Below are positions 26,055 through 34,200 of a DNA stretch of 64,000 bases, one piece after another. Positions within the stretch are counted from its first letter, which is position 1; each line of letters starts with the position of its first letter. Origin of the DNA: Treponema bryantii (GTDB lineage Bacteria; Spirochaetota; Spirochaetia; Treponematales; Treponemataceae); the NCBI RefSeq assembly GCF_036492245.1, contig NZ_AP025286.1:186001-250000 (forward strand), in the 5' to 3' direction. A model generated the notes under the pieces. It was not told the origin of the DNA. It searched no databases and worked only from the letters and a program-made list of their open reading frames with translations. Made by a program: the position numbers and the translations under genes.

Positions 26055-26600
26055 ATGGACAGACGCCAGCAGAAAACAAAAATCGCAATTCATCAGGCAA
26101 TGACTACGCTTTTGAAAAAGAAAAAATTCGAAGACCTTACAGTTCAGGATATTATTGACGAAGCGAACATTGGCCGCAGTACTTTTTATTCTCACTTTGA
26201 AACAAAAGAAGAATTGCTGGAAGAAATCTGTCGTGAAATGTTTGCCCATGTTTTTTCAAAAGATCTGGCTCCGGAAAAAAGCCACGATTTTTCAAAAGGG
26301 CGCAGGGGCTTTGCAAATCGCCTCACACATATTTTGTATCACCTGCAGGATCACAAGGAAAATATCAAGGCAATCATGTACGGCGAAACAGAAAAGCTTT
26401 TTACTTCATATTTTCGCGATTACCTTGAACAGACTTTTTGCGATGATTTAGTGGCTCATTCCGAAGTGCCAAAAGCTTTTGCTATACAGTTTTTTACCGG
26501 GAGCTTTTGCGAAACAATCAAATGGTGGATTAATTCCGACATGCAAATGCCCCCGGAAGAAGTTGTAGAAAATTATCAGAAGATGATTAAGTTCCGCTAG
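26055..26600 (+). CDS. TetR/AcrR-family regulator
   Basis: 181 residues, HTH TVQDIIDEANIGRSTFYSHFETKEELLEEI and a TetR_C_7-type end (CETIKWWINSDMQMPPEE). It stands alone after the P-type ATPase; its target is unclear. Confidence 0.83.
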   Translation: MDRRQQKTKIAIHQAMTTLLKKKKFEDLTVQDIIDEANIGRSTFYSHFETKEELLEEICREMFAHVFSKDLAPEKSHDFSKGRRGFANRLTHILYHLQDHKENIKAIMYGETEKLFTSYFRDYLEQTFCDDLVAHSEVPKAFAIQFFTGSFCETIKWWINSDMQMPPEEVVENYQKMIKFR

Positions 26601-26602
26601 TT

Positions 26603-26731
26603 ATGGGACATACAGAAGAAATGAAGTTTATTGCTGCATGTATTTGATAGTTTTGATGATAAGTCTTTGATTCTGGAACTTCTGGAAGGTATGTATGCTG
26701 AACTTCCGGAAAAGAAACCCAAGAAAGCCTA
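26603..26731 (+). pseudogene. unrecognised gene remnant
   Basis: Two pieces in different frames, MGHTEEMKFIAACI and FDSFDDKSLILELLEGMY…, read as one short helical protein interrupted by a frame change around 26645. The family is not recognised. It lies between the TetR gene and the convergent ferritin-like gene. Confidence 0.3.
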
Positions 26732-26740
26732 AATCTCTTT

Positions 26741-27130
26741 TTATTGCAAAAGCCCTTTCACCGTATCCCCGTGGCGCTTTTCATCATTCTTAACGCTTTC
26801 AACTTCGGGGAACTTTTCGGCTACTGGTGCATAAGTTTTTACGGCAGCATATTCGCCCTGTGCGATTGCGGAATATAAAATCCATCTTGGGAAAATGCGG
26901 TAGAGTAGAGGAAGGAGGATTTCTTTTGTGTGCTTTGGAGTAAGTTCTGTTTGAGTCAGCTTATGAAAAACTGATGCGTGGTGGCCTTCTTCCTTTGCAA
27001 GTTGACGGAAAGTGTCCTTGTCCTTCTGGTGTTTTGCAACTTCGGCCAGAGCGTTGTACATGAGAACGGCATCCAGTTCTCCCTGCTGGGCTTTGAGCAG
27101 GACATTCATATCTTTTTTGCTGATTTCCAT
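26741..27130 (-). CDS. rubrerythrin/ferritin-like diiron protein
   Basis: 129 residues. Four helices with Glu and ExxH ligands: QGELDAVLMY, AKEEGHHASVF, GEYAAVKTY and NDEKRHGDTVKGLL. There is no rubredoxin domain, so it is of the short ferritin-like type with a possible role in peroxide or iron handling. AGGGAAA before the start. Confidence 0.78.
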   Translation of the reverse strand: MEISKKDMNVLLKAQQGELDAVLMYNALAEVAKHQKDKDTFRQLAKEEGHHASVFHKLTQTELTPKHTKEILLPLLYRIFPRWILYSAIAQGEYAAVKTYAPVAEKFPEVESVKNDEKRHGDTVKGLLQ

Positions 27131-27222
27131 AAAATTTCCCTTGCGGGCATTTTAGCACTAATCTGAGATTTATTCAGTGCTTTGAGGGGACTTTTCTGTT
27201 ATAATTGAATTGAGGTTTCAGA

Positions 27223-27861
27223 ATGAAAGACGGCAAGCTTCCAAATCCAATGACAATTCATCCTATAGCTGGTTATGACAAAGAGATTTATGTAAAACCC
27301 ACTCTTAAGAATCCAAACATTATCGTTGGTGATTTTACTTATATTGCAGATTCCGATTTTGAAAGTCATGTGACTCATCTTTATGAATGGAACGGTGACA
27401 AGCTGATTATCGGGAAGTTTTGTCAGATTGCAGCGGGTGTGGAATTCGTTATGAATGGAGCGAATCATCAGATGAATGCAGTTTCAACTTTTCCTTTCTA
27501 CACGCTGGAGGGCTGGGACATGGATGCCCCGTTGAAAAAAGATTTGCCGCTCAAGGGAGATACTGTCATCGGTAACGATGTTTGGATTGGGCAGAATGCC
27601 GTAATCATGCCGGGCGTTCATATTGGCGACGGTGCCATAATCGGAGCGAATGCCGTAGTTGCAAGTAACATTGCGCCATACACAATCAATGTCGGAAATC
27701 CTTGCCGCACAATAAAAAAACGTTTTGATGACAAAATGATTGAACTTCTTGAAAAGTTCTGCTGGTGGGATAAGTCAATTGAGGAAATCAATAAGCTGAT
27801 TCCAATTCTGACAAGTAGTGATTTGGAAATGGTGAGACGAGAGCTGAAGAAAAGGAAGTAG
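27223..27861 (+). CDS. Vat/CatB-type xenobiotic acetyltransferase
   Basis: 212 residues with left-handed beta-helix hexapeptides (KLIIGKFCQIAAGVEF; TVIGNDVWIGQNAVIMPGVHIGDGAIIGANAVV) and the extended loop carrying the catalytic His (MNGANHQMN, about H82). Vat enzymes acetylate streptogramin A; CatB ones chloramphenicol. The overall length and WEFGN-like openings fit Vat, but the substrate should be treated as unknown. Nine bases before DUF1697 copy 2. Confidence 0.82.
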   Translation: MKDGKLPNPMTIHPIAGYDKEIYVKPTLKNPNIIVGDFTYIADSDFESHVTHLYEWNGDKLIIGKFCQIAAGVEFVMNGANHQMNAVSTFPFYTLEGWDMDAPLKKDLPLKGDTVIGNDVWIGQNAVIMPGVHIGDGAIIGANAVVASNIAPYTINVGNPCRTIKKRFDDKMIELLEKFCWWDKSIEEINKLIPILTSSDLEMVRRELKKRK

Positions 27862-27870
27862 GATATTAAA

Positions 27871-28410
27871 ATGGCCAGATACATAGCTTTACTTCGCGGA
27901 ATAAATATCAGTGGGAAAAATAAAATCTCCATGCCTGAACTGAAAACTGCCCTTGGCGAAAAAGGTTTTGCAGATGTAAAAACATATCTGAACAGCGGGA
28001 ATGTGATTTTTTCTGATGATGAGACAGATGTAGTAAAACTTGCAGAAAGAATTCGTACAATCATCTTAGAAACTTTTCATCTTGAGATTCCAGTTTTTGT
28101 GATACCTCAGGATGAATTGAAATGTCTTCTTTCAAAAGCACCATCCTGGTGGGGAAGTGACAGCAAAGATATTTATGACAATCTGATTTTTGCCATTGCT
28201 CCAAACAGTATTGAAACAGTGGCCGATAAAATCGGGGAGCCGTCTGCAGAACTAGAAAAAGTCCAAATTTGCGGAAATGCGGCATTCTGGTCATTTGATC
28301 GCAAACTATATGCAAAAGCCAACTGGTGGAAAAAGACTGCGACTCCTGGCATCGGGGAAATGATTACAATCCGTACGGCAAACACTCTTCGAAAGGTTGC
28401 GGAGTTGTAA
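27871..28410 (+). CDS. DUF1697 family protein, copy 2
   Basis: 179 residues, MARYIALLRGINISGKNKI start, AFWSFDRKLYAKANWWKK and GEMITIRTANTLRK near the end. Closely similar throughout to copy 1 at 11962-12501. Function unknown for the family. Confidence 0.82.
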   Translation: MARYIALLRGINISGKNKISMPELKTALGEKGFADVKTYLNSGNVIFSDDETDVVKLAERIRTIILETFHLEIPVFVIPQDELKCLLSKAPSWWGSDSKDIYDNLIFAIAPNSIETVADKIGEPSAELEKVQICGNAAFWSFDRKLYAKANWWKKTATPGIGEMITIRTANTLRKVAEL

Positions 28411-28426
28411 AATCTGGCTTTTTCTT

Positions 28427-28900
28427 CTATTCTTCCCAGCCTTTACAGACATCACACCAGCCGGTGGCGCCTGATACTTCTTCCAGTTCGGATGGAGTGA
28501 GTTTTACCGAAGTAAATGAGTTTCCGCCTGCTGGATGAACGTATTCAAATCTCTTCATTGAAACATCGAGCCATATGGGGATTTCTTTTGGAACATTAAA
28601 AGGGCAGACTCCGCCGGGAGCAAAGCCGGTAATTGCTTCAACCTGGTCTCGCTGAATCATGCTTGGTTTTGTATGAAAGAGAGCTTTGAACTTTGACGAG
28701 TTTACTCGGCCATCACCTGCCATTACCACGATAACAGGTTTTTCATCCACAATAAATGAAAGCGTCTTTGCAATCTCCGCCTCAGAACAGCCAATCTGCT
28801 GTGCTGCGTGTTCTACGGTGTCGATTGTTTCTTTATGCTCGTGGATTCTGTCTGCAAATCCTTTCTTGTTCAGAAAGTCAAAAACTTTTTCATTTATCAT
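28427..28900 (-). CDS. YbaK/EbsC-family deacylase
   Basis: 157 residues of the YbaK/aaRS-editing fold: AKTLSFIVDEKPVIVVMAGDGRVNSSKF contains the conserved Lys, and GFAPGGVCPF and the final GATGWCDVCKGW complete the family signature. Likely hydrolyses mis-acylated tRNA. A 13-codon copy of its tail sits at 53584-53625 beside ridA. Confidence 0.82.
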   Translation of the reverse strand: MINEKVFDFLNKKGFADRIHEHKETIDTVEHAAQQIGCSEAEIAKTLSFIVDEKPVIVVMAGDGRVNSSKFKALFHTKPSMIQRDQVEAITGFAPGGVCPFNVPKEIPIWLDVSMKRFEYVHPAGGNSFTSVKLTPSELEEVSGATGWCDVCKGWEE

Positions 28901-28915
28901 TTTGTGCGGTCCTTT

Positions 28916-29479
28916 TTACGGTCTGAATGTACGTAATGCTTTGATTGTGCGGTCAATTAAGTCTTCAAGAGTCCAGCCGAGTAATTCAGCTCCGCGTTCA
29001 ATTACTTCGCGGGAACAGCCTGCGGCAAAATTGGCTGACTTATACTTTTTCTTTACTGATTTTACTTCAAGGTCCTGAACACTTTTTGAAGGACGCATAA
29101 TAACAACAGCACCAATCAAGCCTGTCAGTTCATCTACAGCGTAAAGCACTTTTTCCATTTCGTGCTCTGGTTTAATATCTACTGTGATGCTCCAGCCATG
29201 ACTGGCAGTCGCATGAATCAGTTCTTTGGAAAGACCGGCATCCTTCATCAGCTCCTGCTCTTTGATACAGTGCTGTTCAGGCCATTGTTCAAAATCAAGA
29301 TCATGAAGGAGACCAACAATACCCCAGAAATCTTCATCTTCGCCATAGCCGAGCTCACGTGCAAAATAACGCATTACGCCTTCGACAATCTGTCCGTGTT
29401 CAAGATGAAATGCATCTGAATTATATTTTTTGAGAAGCTCCCAGGCTTCGTCTCGTGTAATACCTGCTGAAAGTGCCAT
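28916..29479 (-). CDS. HD-domain hydrolase
   Basis: 187 residues from MALSAGITRDE. HD ligands are HLEHGQIVEGV and the LLHDLDFE pair near residue 60. GGAGGC precedes this ATG; an ATG four codons upstream (29491) has no such site. YbaK and HD lie in tandem and the first could be translated from the same mRNA. Nucleotide or phosphate-ester substrate expected. Confidence 0.8.
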   Translation of the reverse strand: MALSAGITRDEAWELLKKYNSDAFHLEHGQIVEGVMRYFARELGYGEDEDFWGIVGLLHDLDFEQWPEQHCIKEQELMKDAGLSKELIHATASHGWSITVDIKPEHEMEKVLYAVDELTGLIGAVVIMRPSKSVQDLEVKSVKKKYKSANFAAGCSREVIERGAELLGWTLEDLIDRTIKALRTFRP

Positions 29480-29492
29480 ATAAGCCTCCAAT

Positions 29493-29551
29493 TTTTTTAT
29501 TTACCTATTAGTATAGTAGGGATATAATAGCAAGGAGGAGCGGTATAGTCA
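29493..29551. promoter_or_regulatory. divergent promoter region, duplicated at 54009-54070
   Basis: About 60 bases between the HD gene and the small Cys-rich gene, containing TATAAT-like sequence and the motif GGAGCGGTATAGTCA before the ATG. Nearly the same sequence recurs upstream of ridA (see 54009-54083). Confidence 0.55.
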
Positions 29552-29752
29552 ATGAAAAGCATTTTGATAAAAGATACTACAAAAGAAGAACGAGAAAAAA
29601 TCATTGCCGATGCTCTTGGCTGCGGAAGCGATTGCTCCATGTGTTGTGCCTGTGGCGGCATGGAAATTGACTATCAGCAGTACATAGACGGTAAGAAAGA
29701 AATTGCCCAGCTGAATGCAGAATACCGAGCAAATACGATGATTGGGCACTAG
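29552..29752 (+). CDS. small Cys-rich protein
   Basis: 66 residues: MKSILIKDTTKEEREKIIADAL, then a cluster of six cysteines (GCGSDCSMCCACGG), then a helical tail. GGAGCGG before the ATG. The cluster suggests a metal or Fe-S site. I do not recognise a characterised member. Divergent from the HD gene; only its first codons survive at the ridA locus. Confidence 0.6.
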   Translation: MKSILIKDTTKEEREKIIADALGCGSDCSMCCACGGMEIDYQQYIDGKKEIAQLNAEYRANTMIGH

Positions 29753-29753
29753 A

Positions 29754-30176
29754 TTATAGCTTTCCCATCAAATCCTTAATTGTTGTTTTTTTCAATTCTT
29801 CTTCCAAAGCCTTTTGGGCATTATCTAATGGATGGTCTAGAACTGCATGGATTTTGCTGCCAACGGGACATTTTGGATTAGGATTTACATGAAAATTAAA
29901 AACAGAACGCTCGCTCTCCTTTTCTTCGCTCACTGCCTTGTAGACATCCAAAAGGGTAATTTCTTCGGCTTTCTTTGAAAGGGTAGAGCCTCCGACCCCG
30001 GCTTTTGTTTCTACCATTCCAGCTGCCTGGAGTTTTCCCAAAATCTTTCTGATAATTACCGGGTTCATGCCAGTGCTTCCCGCAATGAAGTCGGAAGTGA
30101 CTTTGTAGTCTTTTTCAAAATAAGCGATGCAGAGAATAGTGTGAATGGCAACGGTAAGGTTTGTGTTTAGTTTCAT
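29754..30176 (-). CDS. Rrf2-family regulator
   Basis: 140 residues with the Rrf2 HTH (TSDFIAGSTGMNPVIIRKILGKLQAAGMV) and GVGGSTLSKKAEEITLLDVY. Unlike IscR or NsrR it has a single Cys (NPKCPVG), so it probably does not hold a standard Fe-S cluster; YwnA/HypR-like redox or small-molecule sensing is possible. Divergent from the MBL-PNPOx-SirTM-macro operon, with palindromes in between. Confidence 0.82.
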   Translation of the reverse strand: MKLNTNLTVAIHTILCIAYFEKDYKVTSDFIAGSTGMNPVIIRKILGKLQAAGMVETKAGVGGSTLSKKAEEITLLDVYKAVSEEKESERSVFNFHVNPNPKCPVGSKIHAVLDHPLDNAQKALEEELKKTTIKDLMGKL

Positions 30177-30207
30177 AATCCTGTCCTTGTTTCAGTATAT
30201 CAGATTT

Positions 30208-30291
30208 GTTGTAAAAAATAAATAACATCACTTGACATTTATAAATTACAACGCTATATTATTCATAGTTGTAAACGATAAATTACAACTA
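30208..30291. promoter_or_regulatory. Rrf2-controlled promoter with GTTGTAA/TTACAAC sites
   Basis: TTGACA 30232-30237, 17-base spacer, TATATT 30255-30260. TAGTTGTAA (30266-30274) and TTACAACTA (30283-30291) form a palindrome just after the -10; GTTGTAA at 30208-30214 and ATTACAAC at 30245-30252 add further half sites. The regulator can cover both divergent promoters. Confidence 0.6.
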
Positions 30292-30355
30292 AATAAAGAT
30301 CTTTTAATCAGCCTGATCACCTGCTTTTAAGATAAAAACTTAACGAGGTAATTTT

Positions 30356-31159
30356 ATGGAAAAGACACAGTTCACATCGGTTCAGCTTTCAAAGGGCGTA
30401 ATGGAAATCTATGATTTTGGTTCAATCAAGCTTCATGCATTCAAGACTAATGACTTGATTTCTGACGAATGTTTTCTGGTGGAAAAAGCTGGCAGCTGCT
30501 TCATGATTGAGTCACCATGCTTTTTTGACAACATCAAGGAGCTGGAAAAATACATTTCCGACACAGGCTTGAAATATGAAGGTGCTGTAATCGCCTATCA
30601 CGGAGCGGGCGCTTCTTTTATGAAGGGAAGCAAGGTCTACTCGACAAAAAATGCCGATGATTACAATCACAACGGTGGCGGGGCAGGGCTTGTTTCAAAC
30701 TTCGCGGGAGCATTTGGGGAAGCTTTCGATAAATCAATCTATACGACTACGGATTTTATTGAAGGTGACAGCCTGACCCTTTGCGGTGTGGAAATGAAAA
30801 TCACCCGCACTCAGGAAGCCTTCGACATCTTCATTCCTGAAATCAATGTGGTTTATACTCACATGCTGGGACACGATGTTCATTCAATTGTTGCAGGAAA
30901 AGCTCATGCCGACGCTCTCATTTCCGTACTGGAATCTTATATTCAGAAAAAAATCGGCCTCGTTTTGACAAGTCATTATGTTGTGGAAAATCTGGATGAT
31001 GTTAAAATGAAGATAGAATACCTTAAAGGGCTTAAAAACATCGCAATCAAAAATGTTGATGCTGCTGGCTTTAAGGCGGCAGTGCAGTCAGCATATCCAA
31101 AATATTCAGGTCTGAACTATCTTGATATGTCGGCTGGAATGTTTTTCCCCGTAAAATAG
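30356..31159 (+). CDS. MBL-fold-like protein without the metal motif
   Basis: 267 residues. The order of beta strands and the ending VVYTHMLGHDVHS and VLTSHYVVE fit the metallo-beta-lactamase fold, but where HxHxDH should stand the sequence reads AYHGAGAS, so most metal ligands are missing. It may bind a flavin- or nucleotide-containing partner or a small molecule rather than catalyse hydrolysis. First gene of the operon; GAGG-like site before the ATG. Confidence 0.6.
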   Translation: MEKTQFTSVQLSKGVMEIYDFGSIKLHAFKTNDLISDECFLVEKAGSCFMIESPCFFDNIKELEKYISDTGLKYEGAVIAYHGAGASFMKGSKVYSTKNADDYNHNGGGAGLVSNFAGAFGEAFDKSIYTTTDFIEGDSLTLCGVEMKITRTQEAFDIFIPEINVVYTHMLGHDVHSIVAGKAHADALISVLESYIQKKIGLVLTSHYVVENLDDVKMKIEYLKGLKNIAIKNVDAAGFKAAVQSAYPKYSGLNYLDMSAGMFFPVK

Positions 31160-31176
31160 TTTAAAAGGAGCCACGA

Positions 31177-31635
31177 ATGACAGTTACAGAAATTGCAGAA
31201 TATCTTGATAAAGTAGGCTTACAGTATCTGGCAACAATCGGTTTGGATGGGAAGCCAAAGGTGAGGCCTGTTCAGTACATGGTAGTCCATGATGAAAAGC
31301 TGTGGTTCTGCACAAACAGCCAGAAGGATATGTTCAAGGAGCTTTCTGTGAATCCTTATATTGACCTTTGTGGCTCCCGTCTTATGGAGAATGAAATTGA
31401 TACAGCCTGGATTCGCATGAGTGCAAGGGTTGTCTTTGAAGAAAATCTTACGGTTAAAAAAATGATTATGGAAAAATCTTCCATAGTTCGCCAGCTGTAC
31501 AAAAATGATGCAAATCATCCTCTGTTCAAGGTTTTCTATCTTTCTGAGATTTCCGGCAGTCTGAACAATCTTGGTCATGTTAAGGGACTTGAAGAGAATA
31601 AAGCTTTTTCTAAGCCTGTTGTTTTTAATCTATAG
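31177..31635 (+). CDS. pyridoxamine 5'-phosphate oxidase-like flavin protein
   Basis: 152 residues with the split-barrel opening YLATIGLDGKPKVRPVQYMV and LWFCTNSQKDMFKEL, typical of the FMN- or F420-binding PNPOx fold. GGAG precedes the ATG. Located between the MBL-like and sirtuin genes; a redox link to the ADP-ribosylation pair is inferred. Confidence 0.78.
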   Translation: MTVTEIAEYLDKVGLQYLATIGLDGKPKVRPVQYMVVHDEKLWFCTNSQKDMFKELSVNPYIDLCGSRLMENEIDTAWIRMSARVVFEENLTVKKMIMEKSSIVRQLYKNDANHPLFKVFYLSEISGSLNNLGHVKGLEENKAFSKPVVFNL

Positions 31636-31644
31636 AGGTGGAGA

Positions 31645-32517
31645 ATGGAAAACATCAAATCAATCTTACAAAATGCAGACTCAATTCTCATCGGTGCTGG
31701 AGCGGGACTTTCTACTTCTGCAGGCTTTACCTACAGCGGGCCTCGCTTCCAAAAATATTTTGCTGATTTTGAAAAGAAGTACGGCTTTCATGATATGTAT
31801 TCCGGTGGCTTTTATCCTTACAAAACTCTTGAAGAAAACTGGGCTTACTGGAGCCGTTACATTATGATTAACCGCTACATGAACGCTCCGATTCCTGTCT
31901 ATGAAGAACTCTTTGAACTTGTGAAGAATAAAAATTATTTTGTTCTTACGACTAATGTTGACCACTGCTTTCAAAAAGCGGTTTTTGATAAGTCACGACT
32001 GTTTTATACTCAGGGGGATTACGGTCTCTGGCAGTGCTCGGAGCCTTGTCACAAGAAAACTTACGATAATCAGCTTTTTGTTGAAAAAATGGTCAGGGAG
32101 CAGGGCTTTGTAATTCAGGATGATGGTGGTCTGGAACTTCCTGAAAATGGTTTTAAAGGAATAAAAATGACTGTCCCTTCTGAACTGGTTCCCCGCTGTC
32201 CTGTGTGCGGAAAGCCTATGAGCATGAACCTTCGCGCTGACGACACTTTTGTAGAAGATGAAGGCTGGAATAAGGCAGCAGGCCGTTATGAAGATTTTCT
32301 GAATGAAAATAAAGACGGAAAGATTGTTTATCTGGAGCTTGGTGTTGGTGGTAATACTCCGGGCATTATCAAATATCCTTTCTGGAAGATGACCTATGCA
32401 AATACAAAAGCTGTTTATGTCTGCATAAACAAGGGTGAGGCAGAGGTTCCCGGCGAGATTGAAAAACAGAGTATTTGCGTAAATAATGATATCTACGAGG
32501 TTTTAAAAAGCTTATGA
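31645..32517 (+). CDS. class M sirtuin (SirTM), protein ADP-ribosyltransferase
   Basis: 290 residues. The NAD motif GAGAGLSTSAGF (18-28), TTNVDHCFQKA (N104, D106) and, in place of the usual catalytic His, YTQGD with Gln at about 123, as known for SirTM. Zinc-type cysteines at about C131/C135 and C185/C188. SirTM enzymes of Staphylococcus and Streptococcus ADP-ribosylate a lipoylated GcvH-like protein. The macrodomain gene overlaps by 4 bases. No GcvH-L or LplA gene is nearby, so the target must differ or lie elsewhere. Confidence 0.8.
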   Translation: MENIKSILQNADSILIGAGAGLSTSAGFTYSGPRFQKYFADFEKKYGFHDMYSGGFYPYKTLEENWAYWSRYIMINRYMNAPIPVYEELFELVKNKNYFVLTTNVDHCFQKAVFDKSRLFYTQGDYGLWQCSEPCHKKTYDNQLFVEKMVREQGFVIQDDGGLELPENGFKGIKMTVPSELVPRCPVCGKPMSMNLRADDTFVEDEGWNKAAGRYEDFLNENKDGKIVYLELGVGGNTPGIIKYPFWKMTYANTKAVYVCINKGEAEVPGEIEKQSICVNNDIYEVLKSL

Positions 32518-33362
32518 CACAGGAAGAACGCAGATTATATTTGATAACAGAACTCCTCAAAGAAGATAAGGGTAGTGCAGGCTTTAAGCTTGGCCTTGTG
32601 CCCGGAAATGAAGGCGGCTTTGTGATTCCTGATGATGAAAAAAGTCAGCGCGATATACTCCGGGCTTTGATGAATATTCGTGGTCCATATTCCATTAGCG
32701 AAGACTTTTTGAGAATACAGGATGAGTACCTGCAGCAGGTTAATAAAGAGCGGGGGATTACGGATATTGCGGATTTAAAGCCTGTCCATGAAGCAGGTGG
32801 TTTCGATAAACTCAACCACCGCGGGCAGCTTTATCTCTGGCAAGGCGACATCACCACTCTAAAAGTTGATGCAATTGTTAATGCCGCAAACTCTGCCCTG
32901 CTTGGCTGCTTTGCGCCCCTTCATATCTGCATCGATAACTGTATCCACACCTTTGCGGGCATTCAACTCAGACTTGCCTGTAACGAGCTGATGCAGAAGC
33001 AGGGGCATGAAGAAGGAACCGGACTTTGCAAAATCACTCCGGCCTTTAATCTTCCAAGCCGATATGTGCTTCACACTGTCGGTCCCATTATTTACACAAG
33101 CGTAGGGTCCCGCGAAAAGCTTCTTCTTGAAAACTGCTACAAAAACTGCCTTGAAACTGCGTCACAAAATCAGCTTGAATCGGTTGCTTTCTGCTGCATT
33201 TCTACCGGAGTTTTCAGATTCCCTCAAGACCTTGCCGCCCAGATTGCAGTTGAGACGGTTGAAATGTGGCTTGCTGAAAATCCAGATTCCAGCGTGAAGA
33301 AGGTCGTCTTCAATGTCTTTGGAAATAAGGATCTGGAGATTTATCAGGGGCTTTTACTTTAG
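32514..33362 (+). CDS. zinc-dependent macrodomain (ADP-ribosyl hydrolase)
   Basis: 282 residues. An N-terminal ~100-residue extension, then the macrodomain: GDITTLKVDAIVNAANSALLG, zinc residues C132, H137 and C143 in GCFAPLHICIDNCIH, and the second loop STGVFRFP. This is the Zn-Macro type that removes SirTM-made ADP-ribose. ATGA overlap with the sirtuin gene. Confidence 0.82.
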   Translation: MTQEERRLYLITELLKEDKGSAGFKLGLVPGNEGGFVIPDDEKSQRDILRALMNIRGPYSISEDFLRIQDEYLQQVNKERGITDIADLKPVHEAGGFDKLNHRGQLYLWQGDITTLKVDAIVNAANSALLGCFAPLHICIDNCIHTFAGIQLRLACNELMQKQGHEEGTGLCKITPAFNLPSRYVLHTVGPIIYTSVGSREKLLLENCYKNCLETASQNQLESVAFCCISTGVFRFPQDLAAQIAVETVEMWLAENPDSSVKKVVFNVFGNKDLEIYQGLLL

Positions 33363-33392
33363 GGCGGGACGTCGATTACAATTCATGATAAT

Positions 33393-33424
33393 AAGGACAG
33401 ATGTTTTCAAAATGTCCGTCCTTC
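33393..33424. terminator. imperfect inverted repeat between convergent genes
   Basis: AGGAC arms with interrupted inner pairing (TTTT/AAAA), between the macrodomain and the convergent flavodoxin gene. It may end both transcripts, but the stem is imperfect. Confidence 0.4.
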
Positions 33425-33427
33425 ATT

Positions 33428-34066
33428 CTAAATCCTTTTAGAATTGTGCCCAGCTAATTCAGCAAGCCAATCCTGAACAGCTTTTTTAGCAGCACTTCTG
33501 TTAGTCTGTGCTACCTTTCCCTGGACGGCAAGGCCTTTTTCTACTGTGGCTCCTTTGCAGGTTGAACGGATGCGGCTTTCTGTTCCGCTAAGTCCGCTTC
33601 CTTCGTGGGTGCAGAACGGGATGATTGTTTTTCCGCTCCAGTTGTGGGCTTCGAGAAATGTGTAAACCGACATTGGCATGTCTCCCCACCAGTTTGGATA
33701 GCCGAGGTAGATTGTGTCGTATGCGATGATGTCGATATCAGCTTTGAGGGATGGGCGGGCTTTTTTGTTCTGTTCGTCTTTTGCAATCTGAGTCAGACGG
33801 CTGTAGCTGTCGGTTGGATAAGGTTTTTGAGTTTCAAGTTCAAAAAGCTCTGAGCCTGTTTCTTCTGCAATGAACTTTGCGATGATTGAAGTGTTTCCTT
33901 CTTTTATAATTCCAACGTTATACTGATCGCCTGCAAGCGAAAAATAAACTACCAGTGATTTTCCCATTTTAGTCTCCTTTGAGTTTGAAGTTTTGTTTTG
34001 TGCGAATAGCGAACCTGCAAGGCAAGCTGCTGCCATCAGGATTGTAAAAACTGATTTTAGTTTCAT
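33428..34066 (-). CDS. exported flavodoxin
   Basis: 212 residues. Signal peptide MKLKSVFTILMAAACLAGSLFAQ, then a flavodoxin core: VVYFSLAGDQYN, LGYPNWWGDMPMSVYTFLE and FCTHEGSGLSGTE. GGAGGA before the ATG. Exported flavodoxins are known but unusual; the electron partner outside the cytoplasm is unknown. Divergent from a TetR gene with a palindrome between. Confidence 0.8.
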   Translation of the reverse strand: MKLKSVFTILMAAACLAGSLFAQNKTSNSKETKMGKSLVVYFSLAGDQYNVGIIKEGNTSIIAKFIAEETGSELFELETQKPYPTDSYSRLTQIAKDEQNKKARPSLKADIDIIAYDTIYLGYPNWWGDMPMSVYTFLEAHNWSGKTIIPFCTHEGSGLSGTESRIRSTCKGATVEKGLAVQGKVAQTNRSAAKKAVQDWLAELAGHNSKRI

Positions 34067-34139
34067 CAGTACTTCCTCCTTCTTACATCTTAATTATAAG
34101 CGATACATGTCTTTTTATTAAGAACAGGTTATGGTATAA

Positions 34140-34155
34140 TGTCGTTTAAACGACA
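34140..34155. promoter_or_regulatory. perfect palindrome TGTCGTTTAAACGACA
   Basis: 16-bp palindrome overlapping the last base of TATAAT (34135-34140), between the flavodoxin and TetR starts: the expected place for the TetR operator. Confidence 0.6.
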
Positions 34156-34200
34156 GATGTTGCAAATGTGCCTATTAAAGAGGCTTTTCTGGAGGTAAAA

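Noticed and set aside
27618-28064. 148-residue minus-strand frame
   Set aside because: It overlaps the Vat-like and DUF1697 genes, both well supported, and has no family features.
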